Below, piece after piece: positions 37,371 through 46,388 of a stretch of DNA of 64,000 nt (its first letter is position 1; every line of letters starts with the position of its first letter). Position numbers and translations under genes: made by a program. The DNA is from Syntrophomonas sp. DTU019 (GTDB lineage: Bacteria; Bacillota; Syntrophomonadia; Syntrophomonadales; Syntrophomonadaceae), in NCBI GenBank assembly GCA_913757435.1, contig CAJYDM010000006.1, positions 124,001 through 188,000 of the forward strand. Direction: 5' to 3'. The notes beneath the pieces are model-generated. The model was not told where the DNA came from and searched no databases. It saw nothing but the letters and a program-made list of their open reading frames with translations.

Positions 37371-39164
37371 GTGAACCGAGTTGTGGCCGTCCTGCGAAAC
37401 ACCATGCTCAGACTTTTCGAAGCAGTATCACGTTTTCCGCTCACGGTAGTATGTCTTGTCGGTGCCACCGCATTATTATGTTACATGGTTTCATTACATA
37501 GGCAGCCGGAGTTGTTTTTAAATAAACTGGCTTTTACTTTTCTGCTAGGTTCGTTCCTGGGTGTAGCAGCGCAGTTTGCCTGTGAACGTTTCCAAGGCCT
37601 GAAGCATAAGCGGCTTGTGGTGTACCTGTTTTCCTCCTTGCTCATCGTCGGTTATTATCTTATCCTCATGCCCGCGCAAAGCATTAGTCAGGAAATAACC
37701 GTGCGCACCTTTGTGGCCGTAGCGGCCTTATTCTGTGCTTTTATCTGGGTGCCATCTCACCGCCAAGCGGCTGATTTCAATGAGATCTCCCTGGTGCATT
37801 TCAAATCGGCATTCATATCGGTGCTTTATTCGGGGGTGCTGACTGCGGGATGTGCCAGTATAATCGCGGCGGTAGATGTCCTGCTATTCAAGGTCAATCA
37901 GGATTCCTATTCCTACATGATGATTATTATCTGGGTGCTTTTTGCCACCCTCTACTATTTGTCTCTCCTGCCCAACTTCAATTCTGATGATCCTGCAGAT
38001 CGTGAATTTGCTCGATACTCGGCCCAATACCCGCGCTTTCTGGAAATCCTGGTTTCATATATTGCCATTCCTCTGGTGGCAGTGTTTACTCTGGTACTGG
38101 CCGCCTACTTCATCAAGATTCTCTTCACCTTGAGATGGCCGTCAGGACAACTGGGGGCTATGGTCTTATCCTATTCTGCCGCCGGTCTGATAATCTATAT
38201 CCTGGCCAGTCTGGCAGAAAACCGTTTAGCCCAATGGTATCTCAAGATTTTCCCCATAGTGCTGGCTCCGGTAGTTATCATGCAGCTCATCTCAGTGGGG
38301 ATACGTCTGGATGCCTATGGGATTACTGAATCACGTTACTATATTGCGCTGTTCGGCTTGTTTTCGCTATTGTGCGCAGGCTGGCTGAGTGTTCGACCGG
38401 TTTCCAAGAATGGGCTGATTGCCGTTCTCGCAGCGGCTTTGGCCATTCTCTCGGTTGTACCCCCGGTAGATGCCTTTACTGTATCCCGCTACAGTCAGAT
38501 AAACCGATTGGAAAACATGCTGGAGGCTGAGGGAATTCTCCAAAACGGACAAATTACCCCCAAAGCTGAAGTGAGCATGGACCTACGCCTTGAAGCCACC
38601 AGTATTCTGAATTACCTCCAGAACCGCGGCTATACTGTTTACGTGTCCTGGCTGCCGGAAGATTTTAACTCCTATAATAATATGAAGAAGGTGCTCGGGT
38701 TTGAGCCAGCCTATTCCTACATGATGCAAGAAAGCAATTACTTCTTCGCCATGCTGGATCCCCAGCATACCATCGACATAAGCGGTTACCACATTATGAT
38801 CAAGGCCAACTCGCATCGGGGCGAAGTGAAAAACCAAATGTTCCCGGTCGATTTCCAGGTCGACGGGGCACAATATCAACTGGCTCTGGAACGCTTGTCT
38901 GCACAGGAGGTAAATCTTGTGGTGTTGAACGCGGCAGGCCAAGAGGTGATTGCTACTGGCCTGTACGATCACGCTCAGACCATTTCCCGGGTGGGAAATG
39001 CGCCTAAGGAAGCCCGGCCCCCTGAACAGATGACATTTGATGTGGAAAACAATGGGTACAAAATGCGGGTAATATTTGAAAACCTGAGTATCACTTCTGG
39101 CGATACCGCGGAGGCGGGGGTTGACTACGGATTGATTGTATTGTTCGGGGGTCCTGCGCAATAA
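37371..39164 (+). CDS. DUF4153-like polytopic membrane protein
   Basis: A 597-residue protein with about ten hydrophobic segments in the first 370 residues and a soluble, probably extracytoplasmic, C-terminal 220 residues. The membrane part resembles DUF4153 proteins (for example YILASLAENRLAQWYLKIFP and AVVPPVDAFTVSRYSQINRLE in the junction). GTG 37371 is preferred because AAGGAGG lies seven bases upstream; the open frame extends back to ATG 37341 without such a site. It is monocistronic as far as can be seen. No function is known for this family. Confidence 0.7.
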   Translation: MNRVVAVLRNTMLRLFEAVSRFPLTVVCLVGATALLCYMVSLHRQPELFLNKLAFTFLLGSFLGVAAQFACERFQGLKHKRLVVYLFSSLLIVGYYLILMPAQSISQEITVRTFVAVAALFCAFIWVPSHRQAADFNEISLVHFKSAFISVLYSGVLTAGCASIIAAVDVLLFKVNQDSYSYMMIIIWVLFATLYYLSLLPNFNSDDPADREFARYSAQYPRFLEILVSYIAIPLVAVFTLVLAAYFIKILFTLRWPSGQLGAMVLSYSAAGLIIYILASLAENRLAQWYLKIFPIVLAPVVIMQLISVGIRLDAYGITESRYYIALFGLFSLLCAGWLSVRPVSKNGLIAVLAAALAILSVVPPVDAFTVSRYSQINRLENMLEAEGILQNGQITPKAEVSMDLRLEATSILNYLQNRGYTVYVSWLPEDFNSYNNMKKVLGFEPAYSYMMQESNYFFAMLDPQHTIDISGYHIMIKANSHRGEVKNQMFPVDFQVDGAQYQLALERLSAQEVNLVVLNAAGQEVIATGLYDHAQTISRVGNAPKEARPPEQMTFDVENNGYKMRVIFENLSITSGDTAEAGVDYGLIVLFGGPAQ

Positions 39165-39279
39165 CCATGTCTGCAATGATGTTATATTCGGTGCCGGGGA
39201 TCGGCCTGTATATGAAATGCAGTCTGCGTCATACTATGTGCAGAAATTTCATCTATAGGGCAACATAGGAGTGATCTAA

Positions 39280-39981
39280 ATGGAAAAATCAAACGGTCGT
39301 TACCTGGCAGGAATACTTATCATCGCTTTTGGGGTCATCGCTCTCTTAAACAATTTCGGGTTTACATCCATCAGTCTCGGTTATGTCTTCAGCCTGGTGT
39401 GGCCGCTGCTTTTTGTTATCGCGGGAATCAACCTCATCACTCGTAAAGACCTGGTAGCATTGGTGACCGGGGCGGTCTTAATAAGCCTGGGGGTTTTATG
39501 GTTCGGGCGCAATGCAGGCTTTTTCGATGTAAATATGTCGCTGTTCTGGAAAGGTTTCTGGCCGGTGGTGCTTATTGTCATTGGTCTGAACATACTTTTT
39601 AAGAGCGGTCGCGATAGTACAGGTAATACGGCGATCATGGGTTCTGTGGAAAAAACCCGAGAACACTGGGAACTCAAAGATGCTGAATATACTGCCCTAA
39701 TGGGGGGCATCGACCTCGATATTCGCCAGGCGATATTTACAAAAAAGGAGATAACCCTAACCCTGACAGCTATCATGGGAGGCATAACCGTGATAGTTCC
39801 GGAGGATGCAGCCGTAACCTGCGCCGGTACCGCCATTTTGGGAGGAGTAGACTTATTCGGCCGGGGCACCGGAGGTATAGTGGGCAGCACTAGCATGCAG
39901 AGCGGTGACCTGCACAACAGCGAGAAAATTTTGCACTTGAAATGCACTACCATCATGGGCGGGATTGAAATCAAACGATAA
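39280..39981 (+). CDS. LiaF/LiaI-like membrane protein
   Basis: A 233-residue protein with four membrane segments in the first 110 residues (LAGILIIAFGVIALLNNFGF and following LiaI/DUF5668-like hairpins). A C-terminal beta-rich domain (about 125-233) has repeats such as YTALMGGIDLDI, LTAIMGGITVIVP and AILGGVDLFG. That domain is typical of the LiaF C-terminal region, which responds to cell-envelope stress. No LiaRS two-component genes are adjacent. Start ATG has AGGAGTG upstream. Confidence 0.75.
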   Translation: MEKSNGRYLAGILIIAFGVIALLNNFGFTSISLGYVFSLVWPLLFVIAGINLITRKDLVALVTGAVLISLGVLWFGRNAGFFDVNMSLFWKGFWPVVLIVIGLNILFKSGRDSTGNTAIMGSVEKTREHWELKDAEYTALMGGIDLDIRQAIFTKKEITLTLTAIMGGITVIVPEDAAVTCAGTAILGGVDLFGRGTGGIVGSTSMQSGDLHNSEKILHLKCTTIMGGIEIKR

Positions 39982-40018
39982 TGCAATTCCGTCCGAGCTG
40001 ATTTTCAACATCGAGTAA

Positions 40019-40088
40019 GTGTCAGGGGGACGGGGGTTGTTGACAACAATTTTAAAATTGTTGTCAGCAACCCCCGTCCCCCTGACAC
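40019..40088. repeat. 70-bp near-perfect palindrome (MITE-like), left copy
   Basis: Arms of 35 bases beginning GTGTCAGGGGGACGGGGG meet with no loop; a single T/C difference is the only mismatch. It ends eight bases before the stop codon of the small minus-strand gene at 40096. The outer arm sequence is shared with the palindrome at 40694-40757. It may also act as a terminator for that gene. Confidence 0.9.
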
Positions 40089-40095
40089 CTCTGCG

Positions 40096-40500
40096 TTATA
40101 TCTGCCGCACTGACATGTTGACTTGAAAAACCGTATCTGAATTGTAGGTGTCGGTAATGGATTCCAGTATGGTTGTGACCACTTTAGTAGAACCCTGTAT
40201 GGAGATATCAAAGGCAACCTTTTCGTCACCGGACGATACCATCTTGCGGATTGTTTTCTTTACCTTCGGCTCGGCATCTGTCTCCGCCTTTACCGGAGCA
40301 GCCTTCTTGGATGTCTTGCTCTTCTTCTTGTTATCTTCGTTGAGATTCCTTTTCTTCACCATATAATAGTATTTGTTTCTGCTCAAATCCCATGCTTCCA
40401 ATATGCCGTTGATACCCAGGGAGTTTTTCATCTCCCGGTGAACCGCGACCTGTTCCTTATGGGGCAGTTGATTAAATTCCTCCAGCGAAATCATATCCAT
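40096..40500 (-). CDS. Hypothetical protein bracketed by two palindromes
   Basis: A 134-residue protein starting MDMISLEEFNQLPHKEQV at ATG 40500, with AGGAGG eight bases upstream. The N-terminal 55 residues look like a small helix-turn-helix (NGILEAWDLSRNKYYYMVKKR). A Lys/Glu/Ala-rich linker (about 57-85) follows, and the C-terminal 45 residues (DEKVAFDISIQGSTKVV and after) appear beta-rich. No family was recognised. Palindromes with common arms lie 8 bases past its stop and 194 bases upstream of its start, so it may travel with them, or they may simply have inserted here. Confidence 0.6.
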   Translation of the reverse strand: MDMISLEEFNQLPHKEQVAVHREMKNSLGINGILEAWDLSRNKYYYMVKKRNLNEDNKKKSKTSKKAAPVKAETDAEPKVKKTIRKMVSSGDEKVAFDISIQGSTKVVTTILESITDTYNSDTVFQVNMSVRQI

Positions 40501-40693
40501 ATTGTCATCCTCCTGAAGTTGAATTAATCCCATTATTGCCTAAATCAACACTTAATATAACTTCCCAACCAGGCGTTTTTTTAGCTATATCAAAGATGTG
40601 CTGGTTGTGGCTTTGATGAGTAAATATGCATGCAACTGCAACCAGATGTTGAAAGGCCGTTTACAGTATGGGTGTTGAAAAGCAATTGGTTTC

Positions 40694-40757
40694 TGTCAGG
40701 GGGACGGGGTTGTTGACACCTTTTTCGAAAGGTGTCAACAACCCCGTCCCCCTGACA
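40694..40757. repeat. 64-bp palindrome (MITE-like), right copy
   Basis: Perfect 30-base arms beginning TGTCAGGGGGACGGGG with loop TTCG. The first 16-17 bases of each arm match the palindrome at 40019-40088 except for one G in the G-run; the central parts differ. Confidence 0.9.
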
Positions 40758-40907
40758 CCCGGCTGCATGGCAGTTGGTGGTTATCCGCTGCCTTGCAGAG
40801 CCTGAATATTTCCCTTTAGATTTGGCAAGCTAATGGCATAAAAATTACAATCACTAACCCCGTCTGACCAGGGGTGGCGATACATTATTTGTGGAGGTTG
40901 AGCGATA

Positions 40908-41423
40908 ATGAGTAATCAATGGATATTATGGTCGATGTTGGTCCTCCCCTGGGTTACCCTGCTCTTCTTTGATAAAAAAGATCTGCGACGTTTCATGCCG
41001 GTGGCTTTATTGGCCGTAATCACTACCTCGATCGTGATGGAAACGGGCATCACCCTGGGGTGGTGGAAAATAAAACAGACCGTCTACCCGCTTAACCAGA
41101 CCATACCTTATATATATGGCCTGGCCCCGGTTGTAACACTGTGGGTTTTCAAGTATACTTTTCGGCGCTTCTGGTTTTATTTGGCCTTAGATAGCGCTTT
41201 CAACCTGGGATTTGCATTTCTCTTTACACCCTGGCTGGTAAGGCTGGGCATAAAGGAATTCACTACCACTGGTCTGACCTTGTTCCTGCTTATTACCGCT
41301 ATTTCACTATTGTTATATCTTTATCAAATGTGGCAGGAGGAAAGCCTGCTAGAGAGAGGCCTGGCTTATCCCCGGCTGCAGGCGGTTAACAAACCCGACC
41401 ACCAACGTGACGACCGGAATTAA
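40908..41423 (+). CDS. CBO0543-like small polytopic membrane protein
   Basis: A 171-residue protein with about five hydrophobic segments. It begins with WILWSMLVLPWVTLLFFDKKDLRRFMP and contains GITLGWWKIKQTVYPLNQTIPY, both characteristic of the CBO0543 group of Bacillota membrane proteins of unknown function. The C-terminal 25 residues are charged and probably cytoplasmic. Start ATG has GGAGG upstream. A second, longer, loosely similar membrane protein is at 55,329-56,060. Confidence 0.65.
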   Translation: MSNQWILWSMLVLPWVTLLFFDKKDLRRFMPVALLAVITTSIVMETGITLGWWKIKQTVYPLNQTIPYIYGLAPVVTLWVFKYTFRRFWFYLALDSAFNLGFAFLFTPWLVRLGIKEFTTTGLTLFLLITAISLLLYLYQMWQEESLLERGLAYPRLQAVNKPDHQRDDRN

Positions 41424-41453
41424 AAGTCCCAACCAATTTAATCCAGAGACAGA

Positions 41454-42626
41454 TCACATAGCCTTTTCATAAATTGCTATAACATCTTCCAGGGTGCCTT
41501 TGCGGGGATTGGTTAAACATACTATATCCTTAAGGGCATTCTGTGCCATAGTCTCTATGTCACCGGGTTGTACCCCCATTTCACCCAGGCATCCGGGAAG
41601 GCCGACACTTAAAGCCAGTTCTGTAAACGAATCGATCAGCACTGCCAGTGCCTCTGACCTGCTATGAGCCTCTTTTTTCAAGGGCTCACATATTTTTATC
41701 AGGCGCGGTTCGGAGATCGATGCGGCATTGAATTCCAGCACATAGGGCATTAAGACAGCATTGTTGCTGCCATGGGCATTGCTGTAGTGTCCTCCCAGCT
41801 GGTGCGCCAGGGCATGCACATATCCCAACCCCGCACTGTTAAAAGCCGACCCGGCCATAAAGTTGGCATACATCATCTTCTCCCGGGCTTCCAGGTCATA
41901 GCCATTCTCAAAGGCCCGGGGCAGGTATTCAAACACTATTTCCAGAGCCCCCAGACACAGAGCGTCAGTAGTTGGAGAGGCTTCAGTCGCAAAGAAAGCC
42001 TCGATGGCATGTGAAGCCACATCTATTCCGGAAGTGGCCGTCACTTCCTTGGGCATGGAGCCCATAAAAAGGGGATCATTGACTGAAATCCAAGGGGTCA
42101 TAAACGGCGAGGTGATGGTCATCTTGACCTTGCGGGTAGTGTCAGCGATGATGGCCGTCATGGTCAATTCGGCACCAGAACCGGCCGTAGTATTGATGCA
42201 AATCAAGGGAATAGGAGGCTTGGTAACTTTGTTCCAGCCTTCATAATCGATTATAGAACCCCCGTTGGTAGCAACAGTGGCGATCGCCTTGGCGCAGTCA
42301 TGGTTGCTGCCGCCTCCCATAGAGATTATCATGCTGTAGTCCCGGGTGAAATCCAGGACCCCTTGATCGCAATAACTCAGACCATCTTCCACAAAAGCAA
42401 CTGTGGGATTGGGGTGCAGTATGCCGTCGAAAATATCATGTGATATAAAAAGGTTATCAAGGATTTTTTCCACCTGTTCCACATAGCCCAAACTTATAAT
42501 ATTTTTGTCGGTCACTATCAAGGCTTTCCCCAATTTCATGGGCAGAAGCTCATTGGGCAGGTCCTTGATTACGCCCACACCGACCAGATTGGTTCTAGGC
42601 AGGTAGAAATTGTGATTGTTTTGCAT
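41454..42626 (-). CDS. Iron-containing (group III) alcohol dehydrogenase
   Basis: A 390-residue NAD(P)-dependent dehydrogenase. The dinucleotide loop is MGGGSNHDCAKAI. The metal site is built from the Asp of TSGIDVASHAIEAF and the His residues of HALAHQLGGHY and NAHGSNNAVLMPYVL, all in the family order. This group oxidises or reduces short-chain alcohols such as butanol, methanol or propanediol. ATG 42626 follows GGAGTGAGG; GTG 42635 is an in-frame alternative. It lies 109 bases downstream of the propeller-type gene in the same direction, with no sign of functional linkage. Confidence 0.92.
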   Translation of the reverse strand: MQNNHNFYLPRTNLVGVGVIKDLPNELLPMKLGKALIVTDKNIISLGYVEQVEKILDNLFISHDIFDGILHPNPTVAFVEDGLSYCDQGVLDFTRDYSMIISMGGGSNHDCAKAIATVATNGGSIIDYEGWNKVTKPPIPLICINTTAGSGAELTMTAIIADTTRKVKMTITSPFMTPWISVNDPLFMGSMPKEVTATSGIDVASHAIEAFFATEASPTTDALCLGALEIVFEYLPRAFENGYDLEAREKMMYANFMAGSAFNSAGLGYVHALAHQLGGHYSNAHGSNNAVLMPYVLEFNAASISEPRLIKICEPLKKEAHSRSEALAVLIDSFTELALSVGLPGCLGEMGVQPGDIETMAQNALKDIVCLTNPRKGTLEDVIAIYEKAM

Positions 42627-42735
42627 AATCCTCACTCCAGTTCTATTCTGGAGTTAGTTTGCCATATTAAGCAAGTCGGATATTCCTGCCAGAGCGTTAA
42701 GTAATGTTTTTGACAACAGCCAGCGGGTGGATTAT

Positions 42736-44973
42736 TCAAGACCTGGCAGATATGGACAGCTTCTGCAGCTGGAACCTTCCCCGATGTCCTTCAACATTAA
42801 GGCGATACTTTGTATTATGTGGGCTACAATCAAACGAGGCCTGGCAATTATAAGCCACGCTTTTATTGGTCAGTATGTCGGGGGCCATACGCTGCCGCGA
42901 CAGGCGGGTGAATTGAAAAAGCTCAGCATACAACTGGCGGCATTCTGGCACCTGGCTTTCACACAGACTTTTGATGAGGTTGTAACTCTGAAAATAGGCG
43001 GTAAAGGCTCCGGCCCAACCTTGAATAGCTGCCATGTGCAGGTAGTCCCGCAGTTTCTGGTGCCCCTCAGGTTCCAGTACTGCGTAGGGCAGTTCCACCT
43101 CTATGCCCATCCCGTATTCGCGGGCAATTCGCCCCGCAGATTTCAAAAGGTGGTACCAGGGACGCATGGGCGGCTGTGAGAAGGAATGAGATGGCTGCAG
43201 GGTGACAGCGTCAAAACCTGCGCGATTGAATTCGGTGATCCAGCTGGAGGTTATGCCGGGAATAGCAAATGAACGCAGACCGAATCCTGTGCACATGTCG
43301 GGGAAGTTATGCAAGACCCTGTCATCATAAAGACCCTGTTCAGTCATATAGAAAAAACCGGCCAGGCGCAGATGACGAAAACCGGCCTGATGCCAGCGTT
43401 TCATCACTTCCTGCATGGCCCACCGGGTAACCTCCAAGCGGTGATGTTCCTCGGCCAGTGAATAACCGGCATTGTCCCAGTTCAAGCAGCGCGGATCGGC
43501 TGTAGGGATGGCACATACCACCTTGGCCATTCCGGAGCTGCCCGGACCCAATCGAAGACGGATCTCCTCCAGGCATTGATCCATGGCCGCTAGGTTAGCC
43601 TGAGGGTGGAAATACTCATCAACCAAGGCCAGCCAATCTTCCCGGCGCGACGGCGGGCCGGGAAGGTCCAGCGCAAAGCTGCGCCCATTGAGCAGGGGAG
43701 AATACTGGGCCAGCATTAAGAAGCCGTCCATGAAGTAGTCCTTGATCTCACCTTGCGGACTCAGGTAGCCGAGCAGGGGCAGCAGTTTATCACGGTCATA
43801 GCGGTGAATGCTTTGCGAACCTTCTGCACCCACGTAGAGCAAGCACATTTCATGCATCCCGGCAGTTCGCGGGCTGCCTGCGGGGAGATAGCCGGGGTGG
43901 CAGAGAGTTGCAGGCTGAAAAGCAGCGGTGGGCTGCATGGTGTCAGCCAGGTGATACAGGTGCAAGCGCCGATGGTCTCGGTCCAGTATGAGCAGGTTGT
44001 TGTGACAGTAACTCAGGGAGCAGATCGAAACTGCCGCATGGCAACGGAAAGTACGTATCAAGGTCCCATTCGGTTCATGCAACCTCAGCAGCTGCTTACT
44101 ATCGCGGGAAAAAGACCAGAAATGACGGCCATCATAAGCAAAACCTGAACATTTCCCGGTTTTGAAGCGAAGTTGAGACCAGGAAAAGCTTCTCACCCGG
44201 GCGGCCTGACACAGTTCTTTGACCACGTTCGATATGCTGGCAACCCAGCTTCTTGTAGCCAGCCTGCCATGTTTTTGGGCAAATTCCATGCGCTCCTGCC
44301 AGGCTTTATCTGCCAATGACAGACGGTATAGTTCCCCGCCAGCACTTATCCCCCAGGCCGAGCTATGGTCATCTTCGGCCAGCGCGATAAGGTCAAAGGG
44401 TACTTCCAGGGTCTGAATCAGCTGCAAATGGCCGGATGGAGACGGACTGCCGTCGATAGCTATTAAATGCAGCATGCAGACAGAAGGGGACACGGGTTGT
44501 AGGCCCAAGAGGTTTGTACCGCAGCATATCAGTGCAACAAGCGGTCTGGGCAAGGGTTGCCGACAGATAATTTTGAGATTGGCCAAGATATGGGAATCAA
44601 GCCATAACAGCTCGCCAGCGGCGCTCACAGCCAAAATATAAGCTGCACTGCTGGGATGACGGCAAATGCAAATTATGTCCTCACCGGGCAGGGGACGGGT
44701 ACCTACCAGGTAGAGGTCTTCTACAGTTGGCTCCTCATCACCGGGAAAGGTCTCCAGCTCTATCCAGCCCGGTCGGGGCATGGCCTCGTCCTGAGCCAGC
44801 AGTTTGCCTTGAACCTTCATCAAACACGGCTTTTCAGACCTGACGGAGTGGATGTCTCCAAACAGGGAAAAATCGGTGCCCATCCAGACCACATCACCGC
44901 TATCCATCACTTTGTCCAGGCAATGGCGCCCTTGTCGTGGGGCAATATCACTGTTGACAATATTGATTCTCAT
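42736..44973 (-). CDS. Beta-propeller-like protein with C-terminal DUF4855-like domain
   Basis: A 745-residue protein, apparently cytosolic (no signal peptide). The first 430 residues are a series of beta-rich repeats with patterns such as GFAYDGRHFWSFSRDSKQLLRL and LLILDRDHRRLHLYHL, suggesting a six- or seven-bladed propeller. Residues about 440-745 resemble DUF4855: a domain with YFHPQANLAAMDQCL, GFRHLRLAGFFYMTEQG, and NRAGFDAVTLQPSHSF. DUF4855 has a TIM-barrel-like glycosidase flavour. The assignment is tentative, and I know no function. It is preceded by a group II intron-like RNA remnant and followed by an alcohol dehydrogenase gene. Confidence 0.5.
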   Translation of the reverse strand: MRINIVNSDIAPRQGRHCLDKVMDSGDVVWMGTDFSLFGDIHSVRSEKPCLMKVQGKLLAQDEAMPRPGWIELETFPGDEEPTVEDLYLVGTRPLPGEDIICICRHPSSAAYILAVSAAGELLWLDSHILANLKIICRQPLPRPLVALICCGTNLLGLQPVSPSVCMLHLIAIDGSPSPSGHLQLIQTLEVPFDLIALAEDDHSSAWGISAGGELYRLSLADKAWQERMEFAQKHGRLATRSWVASISNVVKELCQAARVRSFSWSQLRFKTGKCSGFAYDGRHFWSFSRDSKQLLRLHEPNGTLIRTFRCHAAVSICSLSYCHNNLLILDRDHRRLHLYHLADTMQPTAAFQPATLCHPGYLPAGSPRTAGMHEMCLLYVGAEGSQSIHRYDRDKLLPLLGYLSPQGEIKDYFMDGFLMLAQYSPLLNGRSFALDLPGPPSRREDWLALVDEYFHPQANLAAMDQCLEEIRLRLGPGSSGMAKVVCAIPTADPRCLNWDNAGYSLAEEHHRLEVTRWAMQEVMKRWHQAGFRHLRLAGFFYMTEQGLYDDRVLHNFPDMCTGFGLRSFAIPGITSSWITEFNRAGFDAVTLQPSHSFSQPPMRPWYHLLKSAGRIAREYGMGIEVELPYAVLEPEGHQKLRDYLHMAAIQGWAGAFTAYFQSYNLIKSLCESQVPECRQLYAELFQFTRLSRQRMAPDILTNKSVAYNCQASFDCSPHNTKYRLNVEGHRGRFQLQKLSISARS

Positions 44974-45029
44974 ATATCGTCCTGGTTAGGTTTTCTTCTA
45001 TCTTACTATATACCGCCTCAGTCCTGGAC

Positions 45030-45235
45030 ATACCACATGTATCAGATAACCCTGCGAAGCCGTGTCAGTCTTCCAAGCAGCAAGGCACTGCCCTCAAAGC
45101 GAATCGGCAGGAGGTTATTTCTTAGTGGGCGGCCGACTTCCCACACCACATTACGCCACTTGCCCTGGTTAGGTGTCTGGTGCTGTCAACCCGCAATAGG
45201 GACTTTCACCCATTAGACTGCGCCCACGCCGGGGG
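45030..45235 (-). ncRNA. Probable group II intron RNA fragment (domain I remnant)
   Basis: Read on the minus strand, the stretch contains CAGTCTAATGGGTGAAAGTC and, further on, AACCAGGGCAAGTGGCGTAA and GTGGTGTGGGAAGTCGGC. These resemble the domain I core of bacterial group II introns. The piece is about 200 bases and has no reverse transcriptase frame and no domain V signature, so it is a dead fragment. The ends are approximate. Confidence 0.4.
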
Positions 45236-45246
45236 CACCAAATAAA

Positions 45247-45272
45247 AGCGCCGCAGTAATACTGCAGCGCTC
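45247..45272 (-). terminator. Rho-independent terminator of the tlp gene
   Basis: On the minus strand AGCGCTGCAGT-att-ACTGCGGCGCT (one mismatch) is followed by TTTATTT, starting 13 bases past the stop codon. Confidence 0.85.
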
Positions 45273-45284
45273 TGATTAGAACGG

Positions 45285-45512
45285 TTATTGGTAGTCGTGT
45301 TCTTTGGCTTCGGCTTCGTCCTTGATCTCGTTCCTGAACCCTTGCAGAGCATCTTTGCGGCGGCGATTCTTTTCTTTAATAGCCTGCTTCTGGATAGGGT
45401 CGTCGGTTAATTCCATAGTTTCCTTGGCCTTTTCCATATTCTCTATAGTTTGGTTGATATTGAATTGAAGTTTGTCAACATTGTCACGGCGGTCGTCGGG
45501 GTTGGGTTTCAT
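45285..45512 (-). CDS. tlp: Small acid-soluble spore protein Tlp
   Basis: A 75-residue, highly charged helical protein beginning MKPNPDDRRDNVDKLQ, the signature of Tlp (thioredoxin-like protein, though not a thioredoxin), a small protein packed into the forespore core. The motif IKEKNRRRKDALQGFRNEIKDEA in the second half also matches. ATG 45512 has AAAGGAG eleven bases upstream. It is the clearest sign in the window that the organism makes endospores, and it is presumably expressed under sigma-G. It has its own terminator. Confidence 0.88.
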   Translation of the reverse strand: MKPNPDDRRDNVDKLQFNINQTIENMEKAKETMELTDDPIQKQAIKEKNRRRKDALQGFRNEIKDEAEAKEHDYQ

Positions 45513-45643
45513 GTTGGGCAACACTCCTTTACTATCAAAATAAATACTCGATGACACCCATATTTTTCGAAAATAGACCGGGTTTTATGCGGGCCTATCC
45601 ACATATGCAAGCATAATGTTCATGTAAATTGACCTGGCCGATA

Positions 45644-45692
45644 TTGACATTTAATGCACTGCTAATTATACTATAGGTGAACGAACGTACAC
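45644..45692 (+). promoter_or_regulatory. tetR-type gene promoter with overlapping operator
   Basis: TTGACA (45644-45649), a 17-base spacer and TATACT (45667-45672) form a near-consensus promoter. The imperfect palindrome GTGAACGAACGTACAC (45677-45692) lies over the expected start point. A related site precedes the thioesterase gene. Confidence 0.75.
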
Positions 45693-45707
45693 TCAGAGGT
45701 TAGAATT

Positions 45708-46316
45708 ATGCCTATACCTAAAGAAAAACAGAGTCAGGAACGGCGGCAGAGACTACTGCATTGCGCCCAGGAGCTTTTTGTGGAAAAAGGCTATGCGGAC
45801 ACCCCGGTGCGCGAGATAATCATGAGATCCGGCTACGGCACCGGTACATTCTACAATTACTTTACTGATAAGGAGGAAATTCTCAAGGTTTTATTGGAGG
45901 AGTTTGCCGAAGAGATCATCTCCACTATCAGCAATTATTATTCCACCGAAGCCGATCTGTACCGCAGGTTTATCGAGACCAAACGTATAACCATGGAGGT
46001 CTTTACCCGCAATGAAGCCCTGTCCGAGATTTACAGTCGAGCCACAGGGGTGAGCGATGCTATTGACCGCTGTCTGCAACAGTTTGAAGATAAACTGCTC
46101 GGTTTCTACAGCCGCAACATAGAATATGGCATCTCCCGGGGTTCATTCCGCAACGTTCCCGTAGCGCCGGTGGCTCATTCCATTTTGGCGGTGGAGAAAT
46201 ACCTGTTGTATAAATGGATCATACTTAAGGCCATCACTAAAGAAGAAATGATTGAAATGGTCATATCATTCCATGAGACATTGGCCCACGGCCTGTTGAA
46301 AACACAACCCTCCTGA
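45708..46316 (+). CDS. TetR/AcrR family transcriptional regulator
   Basis: A 202-residue regulator. The N-terminal HTH (about 12-55: RQRLLHCAQELFVEKGYADTPV then GTGTFYNYFTDKEEIL) is typical TetR. The C-terminal ligand domain is divergent (EYLLYKWIILKAI). Its operator-like site at 45677-45692 overlaps its own promoter, and a matching site sits before the thioesterase gene 97 bases downstream. It probably represses both in the absence of a ligand such as an acyl-CoA (inference). Confidence 0.88.
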   Translation: MPIPKEKQSQERRQRLLHCAQELFVEKGYADTPVREIIMRSGYGTGTFYNYFTDKEEILKVLLEEFAEEIISTISNYYSTEADLYRRFIETKRITMEVFTRNEALSEIYSRATGVSDAIDRCLQQFEDKLLGFYSRNIEYGISRGSFRNVPVAPVAHSILAVEKYLLYKWIILKAITKEEMIEMVISFHETLAHGLLKTQPS

Positions 46317-46373
46317 CTGTATAAAACCCGCTTTCACCGCAACCATGATTACATTATTTCATCGCTACTATTG

Positions 46374-46388
46374 GTGTACGTTCATCAT
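46374..46388 (+). promoter_or_regulatory. Second operator-like site before the thioesterase gene
   Basis: GTGTACGTTCATCAT shares GTGTACGTTC with the reverse complement of the site before the tetR gene (GTGTACGTTCGTTCAC), and lies 25 bases before ATG 46413. Confidence 0.55.

Noticed and set aside
40019-40757. The two palindromes as a CRISPR or clustered repeat array
   Set aside because: Only two copies, each self-complementary and without regular spacers.
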